This document shows positions 25,501 to 35,191 of a stretch of DNA of 64,000 nucleotides, in pieces. A program made the translations under genes and the position numbers. Positions within the stretch are counted from its first letter, which is position 1; each line of letters begins with the position of its first letter. This stretch comes from Actinophytocola xinjiangensis (GTDB taxonomy: Bacteria > Actinomycetota > Actinomycetes > Mycobacteriales > Pseudonocardiaceae): positions 310,001 to 374,000 of the forward strand of contig NZ_MSIF01000003.1 of NCBI RefSeq assembly GCF_001921215.1, written 5' to 3'. A model generated the notes under the pieces. That model saw nothing but the letters and a program-made list of their open reading frames with translations. It was not told where the DNA came from and searched no databases.

Positions 25501-28485
25501 ATGTCGTTCAGCAGACGCATGTTCCTGACCGTGTCCGGCGTGGCCGCCGCCGCGTTCGCCGCGCCGGCCACCTCCGCCGCCGCCGGCCAGGCGGCCCTTC
25601 CGTTCCGCGATCCCCGGCTGCCGCTGGAGCGGCGGATCGCCGACCTGCTCGGCCGGCTGACCCTGCCGGAGAAGATCTCCTGGCTGCACCAGTACCAGCC
25701 GGCCGTCCCCCGTCTTGGCATCGCGCTGTTCAAGACCGGCACCGAGGCGCTGCACGGCCTGGCGTGGTCCACCGACATCACCTCGACCCCCGAACCCGGC
25801 GCGGTACGCACCGCCACCGCCACCGTGTTCCCGCAGGCCGTCGGGCTCGGCTCCACCTGGGACCCGGACCTCCTGCGACGCGTCGGCACGGTCGTGGGCG
25901 AGGAGTTACGCGGCCACCACAGCGCCAACCCGGTGGTGTGGGGGCTCAACGCGTGGGCGCCGGTGGTGAACCTGCTGCGCGACCCGCGCTGGGGCCGCAA
26001 CGAGGAGGGCTACGCCGAGGACCCGTACCTGACCGGCGTGCTGTCCACCGCCTACGCGCGCGGGATGCGCGGCGACCACCCGCACCACCTGCGCACCGCG
26101 CCCACCCTCAAGCACTACCTGGCCAACAACAACGAGATCCGCCGCGACCGCACCTCGTCGAACCTGCGGCCCCGGGTCAAGCACGAGTACGACGAGCCGG
26201 CGTTCCGCCCGGCCATCGAGAACAACGCGGCCACCGGCGTGATGGCCGCCTACAACCTGGTCAACGGCCGCCCGATGACCGCGCACGCCGACCACGACGA
26301 GGTCGTCCGGTCGTGGACCGACCAGACGCTGCTCAACGTCACCGACGCCGGCGGCCCCAACAACCTCGTCGGCTCGCAGGCCTACTACGCCACCCGCGCG
26401 CAGGGCGACGCCGCCACCCTGCGCGCCGGGCTGGACAGCTTCACCGTCGACAACACCGACGCCGGCCCGACCGTCGAGGCGATCAACGCCGCGCTGGCCG
26501 CCGGCCTGCTCACCGAGTCCGACGTGGACACCGCCGTGGAGCACATCCTGAGCATCCGGTTCCGGCTCGGCGAGTTCGACCCCGACGGCGGCCCGTACGC
26601 CGGCATCACCATGGACGTCGTCGACCGGCCCGAGCACCGGGCGCTGGCCCGCGAGGTCGCCGGCAAAGCCGTGGTACTGCTCAAGAACGACGGCGCGCTG
26701 CCGCTGTCGGCCGGACTGGGCGAGGTCGCGGTCGTCGGTCCGCTGGCCGACACGCTCTACACCGACTGGTACTCCGGCCGGATGCCCTACCAGGTCACCC
26801 CGCGCGCCGGCATCGCCGCGCGGCTGGCCGGCGGGACGGTCACCGGCGGTGAGGCGGTCGACCGGATCGCGCTGCGCAGCGCCGACACCGGCGGCTACGT
26901 CACCGCCGGGGCCGGCGAACAGGGCGCCGAGCTGACCGCGACCGCGCCGGACGCCGGCGACGCCGAGCACTTCGACGTGTTCGGCTGGGGCCAGGGCGTG
27001 CTGACGCTGCGCGCGGTGGCCAACGGCCGCTACGTCGAGCGCGCGGACTTCGGGGCGACCAGCGCGTTCGTCAACCGCGCTCCCCAACCCCGGGACTGGT
27101 TCGTCCACCAGCAGTTCGCGTTCGAGGACGCCGGGGACGGGACGGTCGTGGTGCGCTACGCCGGCTACGAGACGGTCAACGACTGGGAGGGCCCGAACAA
27201 CTACCTGACCGTCGAGGCCGGCGGCCGGATCGTGCTCGGCTCTCCCGACTCCGCCGGGGCCGCGCGGTTCACCCGCGAGGTCGTGACCAGCGGCACCGAC
27301 CTGGCCGTCGCGGCGGCGGCCCGCGCGGACGCGGCGGTCGTCGTGGTCGGCAGCATGCCGTTCATCAACGGCCGCGAGGACCACGACCGGACCACGACCG
27401 CACTCGCCGAGACCCAGTCGGCGCTGGTCAGGGCGGTGCACGCGGCGAACCCGAACACTGTCGTGGTGGTCGAGAACAGCTACCCGACGACCCTGACCTG
27501 GGAGCAGGAGCACGTGCCGGCGATCGTGTGGACCTCGCACGCCGGCCAGGAGACCGGCAACGCCCTGGCCGACGTGCTGTTCGGCGCGGTCAACCCGGCC
27601 GGGCGGCTCACCCAGACCTGGTACCGCCGCGACGAGGACCTGCCCGACATCCTGGACTACGACATCATCAAGAACGCCCACACCTACCAGTACTTCACCG
27701 GCGAGGCGCTCTACCCGTTCGGCCACGGCCTGTCCTACACCGCCTTCCGCCACGCCCGGCTGCGGGCCGAGTCCACCGTCGGTCCCCAGGCGACGGTGCG
27801 GGTGAGCGTCGAGGTCACCAACACCGGTGACGTGGCCGGCGAGGAGGTCGTGCAGCTCTACAGTCACCAGCGGGTCTCCCGCGACCCGATGCCCCGGCTG
27901 ACGCTGCGCGCGTTCGCGCGGGTCGCGCTGGAACCGGGCCGGCGGCGGACCGTGCGGCTGGAGTTCCCGGCCGCCGCCCTCGGCCACTGGGACGTGACCC
28001 GGCGCCGCTGGGTCGTCGAGGACGCCACCCACGACCTGCTGGTCGGCGCCTCCTCGACGGACCTGCGCCAGCGCACCACCCTGCGGGTGCGCGGCGAGAC
28101 CATCCCGCCGCGCGACCTGTCCCGGTCCACCCGCGCGATCGACTTCGACGACTACGCCGGCGTCGACCTGGTGGACACGTCCAAGGAACGCGGCGAGGCC
28201 GTCGCCGCGTCGGCCGGCGCCTGGGTGAGCTTCGCCGACGCCGCGCTCGACGGCCCGCGCGCGTTCACCGCGCGGGTGGCCAGGGAACAGGCCGGCGAGG
28301 CCACCGTCGAGGTCCGGCTCGGCGGCCCGGACGGCCGGCTGGCCGGCACCGCGACCGTGCCCGCCACCGGCGACCGCTACACCTACGTCACGGTCACCGC
28401 CGGTCTGCGTGGCGCGCGCGGACGCCACGACGTGTACCTGGTGTTCACCGGCGACCTGCGCCTCGACACGTTCACCCTCCGATGA
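25501..28485 (+). CDS. Tat-exported GH3 glycosidase with beta-trefoil-like insert and C-terminal beta domain
   Basis: 994 aa. The N-terminus has a twin-arginine motif (SRRMFLTVSG) and a hydrophobic stretch, so it is probably exported folded. The GH3 catalytic domain spans residues 40-380, with KHYLANNNE and nucleophile Asp282 in VTDAGGPNN. The second GH3 domain is interrupted at about 453-596 by an insert (SADTGGYVTAGAGEQ, NGRYVERADFG) resembling a fascin-like beta-trefoil, then resumes (VVVVGSMPFINGREDHDR, AGRLTQTWYR). A fibronectin-III-like domain follows, then a CBM6/35-like sandwich at the end. GGAG precedes ATG 25501. It is probably a beta-glucosidase or beta-xylosidase on xyloglucan fragments; the exact specificity is open. 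Confidence 0.88.
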   Translation: MSFSRRMFLTVSGVAAAAFAAPATSAAAGQAALPFRDPRLPLERRIADLLGRLTLPEKISWLHQYQPAVPRLGIALFKTGTEALHGLAWSTDITSTPEPGAVRTATATVFPQAVGLGSTWDPDLLRRVGTVVGEELRGHHSANPVVWGLNAWAPVVNLLRDPRWGRNEEGYAEDPYLTGVLSTAYARGMRGDHPHHLRTAPTLKHYLANNNEIRRDRTSSNLRPRVKHEYDEPAFRPAIENNAATGVMAAYNLVNGRPMTAHADHDEVVRSWTDQTLLNVTDAGGPNNLVGSQAYYATRAQGDAATLRAGLDSFTVDNTDAGPTVEAINAALAAGLLTESDVDTAVEHILSIRFRLGEFDPDGGPYAGITMDVVDRPEHRALAREVAGKAVVLLKNDGALPLSAGLGEVAVVGPLADTLYTDWYSGRMPYQVTPRAGIAARLAGGTVTGGEAVDRIALRSADTGGYVTAGAGEQGAELTATAPDAGDAEHFDVFGWGQGVLTLRAVANGRYVERADFGATSAFVNRAPQPRDWFVHQQFAFEDAGDGTVVVRYAGYETVNDWEGPNNYLTVEAGGRIVLGSPDSAGAARFTREVVTSGTDLAVAAAARADAAVVVVGSMPFINGREDHDRTTTALAETQSALVRAVHAANPNTVVVVENSYPTTLTWEQEHVPAIVWTSHAGQETGNALADVLFGAVNPAGRLTQTWYRRDEDLPDILDYDIIKNAHTYQYFTGEALYPFGHGLSYTAFRHARLRAESTVGPQATVRVSVEVTNTGDVAGEEVVQLYSHQRVSRDPMPRLTLRAFARVALEPGRRRTVRLEFPAAALGHWDVTRRRWVVEDATHDLLVGASSTDLRQRTTLRVRGETIPPRDLSRSTRAIDFDDYAGVDLVDTSKERGEAVAASAGAWVSFADAALDGPRAFTARVAREQAGEATVEVRLGGPDGRLAGTATVPATGDRYTYVTVTAGLRGARGRHDVYLVFTGDLRLDTFTLR

Positions 28486-31316
28486 GGCGCCCGGCCGTCG
28501 GACTGGTCCTGGTCGCCCTGCTGGCCACCCTGCTGTCGGTGCCGGCACCGGCGGTCGCCACCCGGACCCACGAGGTCTCCTACGACCGGTACTCGCTGAG
28601 CGTGGACGGCGAACGGGTCCTGCTGTGGAGCGGCGAGTTCCACTACTTCCGGCTGCCCAGCCAGCGACTGTGGCGCGACGTGCTGGAGAAGATCCGGGCC
28701 GCCGGCTTCACCGGCGTGTCGCTCTACGTCAACTGGGGTTACCACTCCCCCGCGCCCGGCGAGTACGACTTCACCGGCGTGCGCGACGTCGACGCGCTGC
28801 TCGACCTGACCGAGGAACTCGGGCTGTACGCGGTCGTGCGGCCCGGCCCGTACATCAACGCCGAGGTCAGCGGCGGCGGCTTCCCCGCGTGGCTCAAGCA
28901 GGTCCCCGGCCGCGCCCGCTCCAGCGACCCCGGCTACACCCGGGCCTACCGGGAGTGGCTCGCGCGGATCAACCCGATCATCGCCCGCCACCAGGTCACC
29001 CGGGGCGGCTCGGTGATCGCCTACAACGTCGAGAACGAGTACGCCGCCAACACCGACGCCACCTACATGCGGGACCTGTACGACACCGCGCGGGCCGCCG
29101 GCATCGACGTGCCGATCACCCACAACCAGTGCTGCGACGCGTCCTGGACCCCGACCTGGGCCTCGGGGCCCGGCGCCGTCGACATCCCCGGCGTCGACGA
29201 CTACCCGCAGTCCTTCGAGTGCCAGACCCCGGACGTGTGGGGGCCGTGGGGCCCTGGCCTCACCGAACGGCTCAGCGACCACGCCCCGGTGTACGCGGCC
29301 GAGTACCAGGCGGGGGCGATCGACCTCAACCGCGCCGGCTACGACCGCTGCCGCGAGCTGACCGGCCCGGCCTACCTGCGCTACTTCACCAAGTCGAACC
29401 TGATCGCCAGCGGCGCCACCATGTTCGGCTTCTACATGGCCTTCGGCGGCACCAACTGGGGCTGGCTCGGCCAACCCAACGACGTCTACACCTCCTACGA
29501 CTACGGCGCGGCGATCACCGAGTCCCGCCAGCTCACCGACAAGTACGCCGAGTTCAAACGCCAGGGCTACTTCGTCCGCGCGGTCGAACCGCTGACCAGG
29601 ACCGACCCGGTCGCGGCCCCGGCGTCGGACAACCCGGCGGTCGGCACGCTGGCCAGGGCCAACCCGGACACCGGCACCCAGTTCGTCCTGGTCCGGCACA
29701 GCGACCCGGCGTCCACGACCGACGACGTGTCCACCCTGGACTGGTCCACACCGGACGGGCGCTACCGGGTCCCGGTCCGGGTCGACGGCCGGGACGCCAA
29801 GATCCTGGTCGCCGGGTACGACCTCGGCGGGCAGCGGCTGGTGTGGTCCAGCTCGGAGATCATGACCCACGAGCGGATCGCCGGCCGGGACGTCGCCGTG
29901 CTGCACGGCCGCGCCGGCGAGTCCGGCTCGACCGTGCTGCGCTACGCCACCCGCCCGTCGGTGCGGGTGCTCGCCGGTGACGTCCGGACCTCGTGGCACG
30001 ACGGCGACCTGCGGCTGGACTACACCCATTCCGGGCTGGCCAGGGTGCTGGTCAGCGGCGGCGGCCGGCCACCGCTGACGCTGCTGGTCGGCACCGAGCA
30101 GACCTCGGCGGAGTTCTGGCGGCTGGACACCGAGGCCGGGCCGGTGCTCGTGCGCGGCACCGCGCTGGCCCGCGACGCGCGCGTGTCCGGCCAGACCCTG
30201 CACCTGCGCGCCGACACCGCCGAACCCGGCGAGGTCGAGGTGTTCGCCCCCGCCCGGCGGCTGGTGGTCGGCGGCGAACCCGTGCGGGTGCGCAGCACCG
30301 CCAGCGGCTCGCTGTCCGGCCGGCTCGCCGGACCCGACCCGGTCGACCTGCCGCGGCTGACCGGCTGGCGCCACCGCGCCGGCTCCCCGGAGACCGCGCC
30401 GGACTTCGACGACAGCGCCTGGACCGTCGCCGACCACACCACCTCCACCAGCCCGGTCCCGCCGGTGACCCTGCCGGTGCTGTTCGCCGGCGACTACGGG
30501 TTCGACCACGGCCACGTCTGGTACCGGGGGCACTTCACCGCCACCGGCACCGAGACCGCCGTGAACCTCAACGCGATCACCGGCAAGAACGGCGTCTACC
30601 AGGTGTGGCTCGACGGCCGGTACCTCGGCCGGGCCGCCGGCGGCACCCAGGCCGACTCCGACGCGCCGGTCAACCCCGCCCCCGGACCGGGCACGTTCCC
30701 GCTGACCGGGCTGCGGGCCGGGCAACCGGCGGTGCTCTCGGTCCTGGTGGAGAACCTCGGCCACAACGACGACTGGACCGCCGAGGACATGCGGTTCAAG
30801 CAGCCGCGCGGGCTCGTCGGCGCCGCGCTCGCCGGCTCGGACGCCGCCCTCACCTGGCGGATCCAGGGCGCCGACCGGCACGCCACCGACCCGGTACGCG
30901 GGCCGCTGAACACCGGCGGCCTGTACGGCGAACGCGCCGGCTGGCACCTGCCCGGCGGCGGCGGACCGGGCTGGGGCGCGCCGCGCGACCCCGGCCCCGG
31001 CGTCTCCTGGTACCGCACCACGTTCCGGCTCGACCTGCCGCGCGACCAGGACGTGCCGGTCGCGCTGCGGTTCACCGGCACCGGCCCCTACCGCGCGCAG
31101 CTCTACCTCAACGGGTGGAACCTGGGCCGCTACACCGCCGACCTCGGGCCGCAACACGACTTCGTGCTGCCGGCCGGGCCACTGCGCGAACACGGGCCCA
31201 ACACCCTCGCCATCGCCGTCGTCGCCCTCGACGAGTCCACGTGGGACGCCCCGGAACTGGCAGTACTGGCAAATCACCGGATTGTGCCGCCACCGATCGG
31301 CCGTCTACCAAAGTAG
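28482..31316 (+). CDS. Secreted beta-galactosidase, glycoside hydrolase family 35
   Basis: 944 aa with signal peptide (VGLVLVALLATLLSVPAPAVA). The GH35 TIM barrel carries the acid/base Glu186 in YNVENEYAANT and nucleophile Glu274 in VYAAEYQAGAID, with other landmarks WSGEFHYFRLPSQRLWRDVL and YVVRPGPYINAE-like AVVRPGPYINAEVS. Beta-sandwich and jelly-roll domains follow, ending with LYLNGWNLGRYTADLGPQ, the usual GH35 C-terminus. It removes terminal beta-galactose, for example from galactosylated xyloglucan side chains. ATGA overlap with the GH3 gene (28482-28485). Last gene of the operon. Confidence 0.92.
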   Translation: MRRPAVGLVLVALLATLLSVPAPAVATRTHEVSYDRYSLSVDGERVLLWSGEFHYFRLPSQRLWRDVLEKIRAAGFTGVSLYVNWGYHSPAPGEYDFTGVRDVDALLDLTEELGLYAVVRPGPYINAEVSGGGFPAWLKQVPGRARSSDPGYTRAYREWLARINPIIARHQVTRGGSVIAYNVENEYAANTDATYMRDLYDTARAAGIDVPITHNQCCDASWTPTWASGPGAVDIPGVDDYPQSFECQTPDVWGPWGPGLTERLSDHAPVYAAEYQAGAIDLNRAGYDRCRELTGPAYLRYFTKSNLIASGATMFGFYMAFGGTNWGWLGQPNDVYTSYDYGAAITESRQLTDKYAEFKRQGYFVRAVEPLTRTDPVAAPASDNPAVGTLARANPDTGTQFVLVRHSDPASTTDDVSTLDWSTPDGRYRVPVRVDGRDAKILVAGYDLGGQRLVWSSSEIMTHERIAGRDVAVLHGRAGESGSTVLRYATRPSVRVLAGDVRTSWHDGDLRLDYTHSGLARVLVSGGGRPPLTLLVGTEQTSAEFWRLDTEAGPVLVRGTALARDARVSGQTLHLRADTAEPGEVEVFAPARRLVVGGEPVRVRSTASGSLSGRLAGPDPVDLPRLTGWRHRAGSPETAPDFDDSAWTVADHTTSTSPVPPVTLPVLFAGDYGFDHGHVWYRGHFTATGTETAVNLNAITGKNGVYQVWLDGRYLGRAAGGTQADSDAPVNPAPGPGTFPLTGLRAGQPAVLSVLVENLGHNDDWTAEDMRFKQPRGLVGAALAGSDAALTWRIQGADRHATDPVRGPLNTGGLYGERAGWHLPGGGGPGWGAPRDPGPGVSWYRTTFRLDLPRDQDVPVALRFTGTGPYRAQLYLNGWNLGRYTADLGPQHDFVLPAGPLREHGPNTLAIAVVALDESTWDAPELAVLANHRIVPPPIGRLPK

Positions 31317-31387
31317 GGGCCATTCGGCCGAACGGATGCACCCAGGCGTCCCACTGGAGTGATCAAGAACACTGGGCGGCAACAGAT

Positions 31388-31448
31388 CCTTAACCGGTGA
31401 AACGACTTAAGGTCCCCGATCGAACCACTGACGTACGGAACATGTACG
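31388..31448 (+). promoter_or_regulatory. Two inverted repeats upstream of the M6 protease gene
   Basis: The 190-bp gap before the protease is relatively AT-rich and holds CCTTAA-N13-TTAAGG (31388-31412) and CGTAC-N7-GTACG (31432-31448). A direct repeat CGAACC flanks the second (31421-31426, 31447-31452). These look like operator sites for a regulator I cannot name. I see no clear terminator after the GH35 stop. Confidence 0.35.
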
Positions 31449-31506
31449 AACCGCGACCGCAAGCGGACCAGTCTGCCTGCGGCGCATGGAACGGAAAGGG
31501 AATCAA

Positions 31507-33672
31507 TTGCGACGTAGCCGATTAGCCTCGGCCGCGGCAGCGGTGCTGCTCGTTCCCCTGGTGCAGGTGCTTCCCGCATCGCCCGTCGCCGCCGAGCCGG
31601 TCACGGCTCCCGTCGACGACACCAGGGAGCTGACCCGCAAGGAGCTCACTCTGGACGGCAAGCCCGTCCAGACGCCGTCGAGTTACCAGCCCAAGGCAGC
31701 CAAGAACCGGACCGCCGCGGCGGACACACCGCCCGTCGGTACCGTCCGGGGCTGGCTCGGGATGGATGACTACGAGGGCGTCCTGTACCGCAAGGACTAC
31801 ACGCTGCGGGGCGTCGGCGACTACATCGAGGTCTGGGTCGCGAACGACATCGCGTTCCCGGAGGGAGACTGCCGCCGGCAGATCCCCAACTCGACGGAGA
31901 TCACCGATGCCCAGGTCGCCGACCTGGTCAACGAGTTCGACACCAACATGTACCCGAAGGAGACGGCGGCGTTCTCGACCCCGCCCGACCGTGACGGTAC
32001 GAACGCCACGATCGAGGGTGACTACACCGGGGGCGGCGAGAAGACCGTTGCCCTGATCGACAACGTCCGGGACGACAACTTCTACGACTTCCCGGCCGCG
32101 CCCACCTACATCGCTGGCTTCTTCTCCTCGCAGATCAACGAACTGCTCGACCGCAACGTCATGACCATTGACGCGTTCGACTGGGCACACCGTACGGGTG
32201 CCGAGCCGGTGGACGAGCCGACCGATGACCTGTGCACCAGCCGCCCGGCACGCTCGCGCCTCTACGAGGGCACGTTCGCGCACGAGTGGCAGCACCTGCT
32301 GATGTACTACACCGACCCGTTCGAGGGTAACTGGATCAACGAGGGTCTCTCCGACTTCGCCCAGACCCTGGTCGGCTACGTCGACACGACGGCCACGGTG
32401 TACGACAAGGGAGCGGACAGTCACCTGTACTGCTACCAGGGTTTCGGCACGGTGCAGACGCCCTACAACACCAACCCACGGGACTGCGGCGGGCCGGAGA
32501 ACTCGCTCACCCTGTGGGGCGAGGGTGACCCGAACGCGGTACTCGCCGACTACGGTCACGCCTACTCGTTCATGCAGTTCGTCCACGACAGGTACGGCAC
32601 GGACTTCATGTCCCGACTGCACAGCGACGGCGAACACCAGGGGCTCGCGAGCCTCGACGCCGCGCTGGAGGCCGAGGGCGTGTCGGACATGTACCAGGTC
32701 ATCCACGACCACCAGTCGATGGTGCTGCTGGACAAGATCGTCGGAGAACGCCGGGGCATCACCGTCGGCGTGCCGAAGGGCAGGGTGACCTCCCCGAGCC
32801 TGCGCTCAACGGTCAACCTGGCCAACCCGCAGTCCAACGACGACCCGGGTGCCGCGCCGAACGGAGCGGACTACGTCCAGCTCCAGGACGCCAACGGCAA
32901 GCCGCTGCGCGGAGCCCAGCTGCGGTCGTTGAACTTCGCGGGAGCGACGGAACTTCCGTCGATCCCGCTGGAGTGGACCGTGGTGTCCGACGATCCGGAC
33001 AGTGCCGGTGACCCGGTGCTGTTCTCGGGCAACCGCAACAACATCAACGCCACCGCGGTGGCCGAGGTGGCGGTGCCGGCGGCCGACGCCACGCTGACCT
33101 TCGACGCCAAGTACGGCGCCGAGGCCGGCTACGACTACGGCTACGTCGTCGTGTCGACCGACGGTGGGGCGACCTACACCCCGATCGCCGGCGACAAGAC
33201 GGTCGCCGGACCGAACGGTCCGAGCCTCAACGGCACGACCAACGGGTTCGAACCGCACTCGTTCGACCTGTCGGCCTACGCCGGGCAGACCGTGCTGGTC
33301 GGTGTGCAGTACGTCAGCGACGGCGGCGTCAACGAGGGCGGGGTCATGGTCGACGACCTCGCCATCGGCGGCACCGTGATCAGCGACGGGTCGAGCCTCG
33401 ACCCGTTCAGGTCGCCGACGGAGATCAACCCGGTCGAGGTGGCGAACTGGAACCTCAAGCTCATCGGTATCGACGAGCGGAACCAGATCGCCATGCAGGC
33501 CGAGTTCGACGGCCGCACCTCGGTCAAGCTGGGCAAGCTGCAGCTGCTGCTGTTCTCCCTGTTCCCGAAGGTCGTCGCGACGGTGTCGTACGACGAGCCG
33601 ACGGAGACGGTCCAGCAGTACGCGCCGTACACCCTCACGGTGAACGGCGTGGCGCAGCCCGGCGGCGCGTGA
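31507..33672 (+). CDS. Secreted M6-type (immune inhibitor A-like) metalloprotease
   Basis: 721 aa. A TTG start at 31507 is preferred because GGAAAGGG lies just upstream and it places RRSR directly before the hydrophobic signal (LASAAAAVLLVPLVQVLP); the upstream ATG at 31486 has no ribosome binding site. A propeptide-like stretch precedes the catalytic domain, where HEWQH (residues 259-263) is the zinc HExxH motif, followed by NWINEGLSDFAQTL. The C-terminal part includes a beta-sandwich (YGYVVVSTDGGATYTPIAG, VLVGVQYVSDGGVNEGGVMV) typical of immune-inhibitor-A proteases. It probably degrades extracellular protein. It stands alone, with a strong terminator after it. Confidence 0.85.
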   Translation: MRRSRLASAAAAVLLVPLVQVLPASPVAAEPVTAPVDDTRELTRKELTLDGKPVQTPSSYQPKAAKNRTAAADTPPVGTVRGWLGMDDYEGVLYRKDYTLRGVGDYIEVWVANDIAFPEGDCRRQIPNSTEITDAQVADLVNEFDTNMYPKETAAFSTPPDRDGTNATIEGDYTGGGEKTVALIDNVRDDNFYDFPAAPTYIAGFFSSQINELLDRNVMTIDAFDWAHRTGAEPVDEPTDDLCTSRPARSRLYEGTFAHEWQHLLMYYTDPFEGNWINEGLSDFAQTLVGYVDTTATVYDKGADSHLYCYQGFGTVQTPYNTNPRDCGGPENSLTLWGEGDPNAVLADYGHAYSFMQFVHDRYGTDFMSRLHSDGEHQGLASLDAALEAEGVSDMYQVIHDHQSMVLLDKIVGERRGITVGVPKGRVTSPSLRSTVNLANPQSNDDPGAAPNGADYVQLQDANGKPLRGAQLRSLNFAGATELPSIPLEWTVVSDDPDSAGDPVLFSGNRNNINATAVAEVAVPAADATLTFDAKYGAEAGYDYGYVVVSTDGGATYTPIAGDKTVAGPNGPSLNGTTNGFEPHSFDLSAYAGQTVLVGVQYVSDGGVNEGGVMVDDLAIGGTVISDGSSLDPFRSPTEINPVEVANWNLKLIGIDERNQIAMQAEFDGRTSVKLGKLQLLLFSLFPKVVATVSYDEPTETVQQYAPYTLTVNGVAQPGGA

Positions 33673-33687
33673 CCGGTTAGGACAGAC

Positions 33688-33727
33688 CCTCCGGGCGGTG
33701 CCGATGGCGGTCGGCACCGCCCGGAGG
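33688..33727. terminator. Strong terminator between protease and ilvA, convergent
   Basis: A perfect 17-bp stem, left arm 33688-33704 (CCTCCGGGCGGTGCCGA) and right arm 33711-33727, closes a 6-nt loop. It lies between the stops of two convergent genes and is followed by TCGTTTCC on the + strand. Being symmetrical, it can serve both directions. Confidence 0.88.
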
Positions 33728-33743
33728 TCGTTTCCGGGGTTTC

Positions 33744-34976
33744 TCAGACGAGGAACGTGAACAGCGGGCTGTCCGGCGGCACGCGCTCGATCCGGTGCGG
33801 CGCGCCGGCCATCCGCTTGAGGATCGGCTCCAGACCCTCGGGCGAGCCGAGTTCGATGCCGACCAGCGCGGGCCCGGTCTCCCGGTTGTTGCGCTTGACG
33901 TACTCGAACAGCGTGATGTCGTCGTCCGGCCCGAGGACGTCGTCGAGAAACCGCCGCAACGCGCCGGGCTCCTGGGGGAACTCGACGAGGAAGTAGTGCT
34001 TGCGGCCCTCGAACACCAGCGCCCGCTCCACGATCTCGGCGTAGCGGCTGACGTCGTTGTTCCCGCCGGACAGGACACACACGACGGTCGAGTCGGCCGG
34101 CAGGTCGAGCCCGTCGAGCGCGGCCGGGGCCAGCGCGCCGGCCGGCTCGCTGATGATCCCGTCCGACTGGTACAGGTCGAGCATCTCCACACAGATCCGG
34201 CCCTCCGGCACGGCGACGAGCCGGGGCCGGTACTCGGCGACCAGCGCGTGCGTGTGCCGGCCGACCGTGCGCACCGCCGCCCCGTCGACGAACGGGTCGA
34301 CGTGGTCGAGCGGAACCGGCCCGCCGGCCGCGACGGCCGCCGCCATGCTGGTCGCGCCGAGGGGTTCGGCCCCGATGACCTGGATGTCCGAGTCACCGAG
34401 CCAGGCCAGCGTCCCGGCGAGCAGCCCGCCGCCGCCGACCGGGACCACGATCACCTCCGGCGGGCGCCCGAGCTGGGTGAGGATCTCCCTGGCCACCGTG
34501 CCCTGGCCGGCGATCGTGCGCGGGTCGTCGAAGGCCGGGATCAGCGTGCGGCCCATGACCTGCGCGTAGTCGCGGGCCGCGCCGGCGGCGTCGTCGTAGG
34601 TCTCCCCCTCGACGACGATCTCCACGTGCCGGCCGCCGAGGTGGGCGACCCGGTCCCGCTTCTGCCGGGGCGTGGTCCTCGGCAGGTACACCCTGGCCCG
34701 TACGCCCAACGCCGCACAGGCGAAGGCCACACCCTGACCGTGGTTGCCGGCGCTGGCGCACACGACCCCGCGCGCCCGCTGCTCGGCGGTCAGCGCGCTG
34801 ACGAAGTTGAACGCCCCCCGCCCCTTGTAGGAGCGCACGGCGTTGAGGTCCTCGCGCTTGAGCCACACGTCCAGGCCGTACCGGGCGGAGAGGCGCTCGT
34901 TGCGCTGCACGGGGCTGGGCGGGATCACCTCGGTGAACCGTTCCGCCGCCGCCGTCACCTCTGCCGCAGTCACCAT
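33744..34976 (-). CDS. ilvA: Threonine ammonia-lyase (threonine dehydratase)
   Basis: 410 aa, cytoplasmic PLP enzyme that deaminates L-threonine to 2-oxobutanoate, the first step to isoleucine. The PLP lysine is Lys51 in VRSYKGRGAFNF; the phosphate-binding loop is VPVGGGGLLAG; SAGNHGQGVAFA is conserved. The last ~85 residues (KHYFLVEFPQEPGALRRFLD) form one ACT-like regulatory domain, the single-domain form common in actinomycetes. It ends directly at the shared terminator and is the only core-metabolism gene in this part of the window. Confidence 0.93.
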   Translation of the reverse strand: MVTAAEVTAAAERFTEVIPPSPVQRNERLSARYGLDVWLKREDLNAVRSYKGRGAFNFVSALTAEQRARGVVCASAGNHGQGVAFACAALGVRARVYLPRTTPRQKRDRVAHLGGRHVEIVVEGETYDDAAGAARDYAQVMGRTLIPAFDDPRTIAGQGTVAREILTQLGRPPEVIVVPVGGGGLLAGTLAWLGDSDIQVIGAEPLGATSMAAAVAAGGPVPLDHVDPFVDGAAVRTVGRHTHALVAEYRPRLVAVPEGRICVEMLDLYQSDGIISEPAGALAPAALDGLDLPADSTVVCVLSGGNNDVSRYAEIVERALVFEGRKHYFLVEFPQEPGALRRFLDDVLGPDDDITLFEYVKRNNRETGPALVGIELGSPEGLEPILKRMAGAPHRIERVPPDSPLFTFLV

Positions 34977-34985
34977 GCCGACACG

Positions 34986-35174
34986 CTAACGCCTCACCGA
35001 GTCCAGAAAGGACACCCACCCCCCGGGCGGCACCCCGATCACCGGCCGCGAGTCCCGCTCGTCCTTGCTGTCCCGAACGAACACCAGCCCGGCACCGAAC
35101 CTGACCTCGACACAGCTCCCGACTCCCGAACTGCGAGTGCTCGTGAACCAACCACCCCGGTGTCCGCCGGACAT
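34986..35174 (-). CDS. DUF397 protein
   Basis: 62 aa. The pattern WFTSTRSSGVGSCVEVRF, then VRDSKDERDSRPVIGVPPGGW and a terminal SFLDSVR is the DUF397 signature, including the conserved C-V-E-V. These small proteins are found next to XRE-DUF5753 regulators throughout actinomycetes and are linked to developmental control (WhiJ/BldB-type systems). The ATG at 35174 is 17 nt after the regulator stop with a GAGAGAG ribosome binding site, so the two form an operon. Upstream in-frame codons exist but precede the typical start. Confidence 0.85.
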   Translation of the reverse strand: MSGGHRGGWFTSTRSSGVGSCVEVRFGAGLVFVRDSKDERDSRPVIGVPPGGWVSFLDSVRR

Positions 35175-35191
35175 CGGGGTATCTCTCTCGG

